5,263 nucleotides of DNA, from positions 1 through 5,263 of the forward strand of contig JAIXZQ010000286.1 of the NCBI GenBank assembly GCA_027489475.1. The letters are read 5' to 3'. Positions 4,728 to 5,263 of the stretch are shown here, in pieces. Under the pieces are notes generated by a model. The model was not told where the DNA came from. It did not search any database and saw only the letters and a program-made list of their open reading frames with translations. The translations under genes were made by a program, and so were the position numbers. Positions within the stretch are counted from its first letter, which is position 1. Each line of letters begins with the position of its first letter. This DNA comes from Methylophilus sp. (GTDB lineage: Bacteria > Pseudomonadota > Gammaproteobacteria > Burkholderiales > Methylophilaceae).

Positions 4728-5263
4728 ATGGCAGCTGAAGACAGCGATATGGAAAAAACCGAAGAGGCGTCGTCCAAACGCCTCGAAAAAGCACGTGAAG
4801 AAGGTGACGTGCCCCGGTCCCGCGAGTTGGCGGCCTGTGCTGTGCTGTTTACCAGTGGCATTGCGCTGATGATGCTTAATCGCCCGCTAGGCGATGCCAT
4901 GAAAAATGTCATGAGCCAAGGCTTGCGTTTTGACCGCGCCCTGGCCTTTGAGCCTAATCTGCTCATCGTGCACATGATTAAAGTGCTAGAACAAGCCATG
5001 TGGGCGTTTTTACCGCTGGCAGTCATTATCGTCGCCGTTGCCGTGGGGGCGCCCATTCTGGTCGGTGGCTGGGTGATGAGCCAAAAATCCATCATGCCTG
5101 ATTTTGGCAAGCTCAATCCCATCAAAGGCTTGGCTAATCTGTTCTCTAAAAATGCACTGGTAGAACTGGTGAAATCCATCGCCAAAACCATTTTGGTCGC
5201 CTCCGTAGGCTACACCATAGTGAAAAAAGATTTGCAACCGATGTTGGGCCTGTCCAGCATGCC
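4728..5263 (+). CDS. flhB: Flagellar biosynthesis protein FlhB (N-terminal part, cut by window edge)
   Basis: FlhB is an inner-membrane part of the flagellar type III export gate; its cytoplasmic C-terminal domain cleaves itself and switches export from rod-hook to filament proteins. The first 178 codons of an expected 350-390 are present. Residues 8-33 carry the family signature MEKTEEASSKRLEKAREEG followed by VPRSREL. Hydrophobic segments lie at about 33-51, 92-116 and 143-164, with the conserved loop SQKSIMPDFGKLNPIKG (118-134) and LFSKNALVELVKS between the last two. The NPTH self-cleavage motif lies beyond the window and cannot be checked. An in-frame TGA at 4716 makes ATG 4728 the first possible ATG start; GGTGAG about eight bases upstream is a modest ribosome binding site. 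flhA commonly follows in such clusters, but it is not visible here. Confidence 0.96.
   Translation, partial: MAAEDSDMEKTEEASSKRLEKAREEGDVPRSRELAACAVLFTSGIALMMLNRPLGDAMKNVMSQGLRFDRALAFEPNLLIVHMIKVLEQAMWAFLPLAVIIVAVAVGAPILVGGWVMSQKSIMPDFGKLNPIKGLANLFSKNALVELVKSIAKTILVASVGYTIVKKDLQPMLGLSSM

Noticed and set aside
4670..5191. A 173-codon open frame on the minus strand across the start of flhB.
   Set aside because: It is antisense to flhB, which has unmistakable family motifs; the antisense product is low in complexity and shows no recognisable domain.

Overview
The window is a flagellar master-regulator locus from a Gram-negative bacterium with FlhDC-type control of motility. FlhD (TFFRLGIN-type core) and FlhC (two CxxC zinc pairs) are close to the enterobacterial proteins. 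The composition is moderate in GC, and flhDC sits back to back with flhB rather than beside motAB. This fits a betaproteobacterium, possibly a Methylophilaceae-like methylotroph. That placement is an inference from recall of such clusters, not something the sequence proves.

Layout from left to right: (1) 1-1997, minus strand, a large PAS-PAS-GGDEF-EAL cyclic-di-GMP protein whose C-terminal tip runs off the left edge. (2) 1998-2271, an AT-rich gap that should hold its promoter. (3) 2272-3117, minus strand, a membrane-anchored class I SAM-dependent methyltransferase. (4) 3179-3745, minus strand, flhC. (5) 3796-4116, minus strand, flhD. The gaps flhD-flhC (50 bp) and flhC-methyltransferase (61 bp) are short and the three genes run the same way, so they read as one flhD-flhC-methyltransferase operon. 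(6) 4117-4727, a 611-bp divergent control region. (7) 4728-5263, plus strand, the first 178 codons of flhB, the export-gate and substrate-switch protein of the flagellar type III secretion system, cut by the right edge.

The genes form a coherent motility module. FlhD4C2 would activate early flagellar genes such as flhB. The GGDEF/EAL protein can set the c-di-GMP level that opposes or permits swimming. The methyltransferase has no established role here.

The most unusual part is the flhD-flhB divergent region. It holds a perfect FNR-type box (TTGAT-N4-ATCAA), a 37-nt near-perfect palindrome with repeated TGTAGG/CCTACA half-sites, a near-consensus sigma-28 promoter (14 of 16 core bases, 11-bp spacer) facing flhB, a perfect 16-bp palindrome, a terminator-like hairpin about 200 nt after the sigma-28 promoter, and inverted repeats just upstream of both flhD and flhB. 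Together they suggest several separate inputs into the flagellar switch and possibly a sigma-28-driven small RNA or structured leader between the two genes. No RNA genes, insertion sequences or CRISPR arrays were seen.
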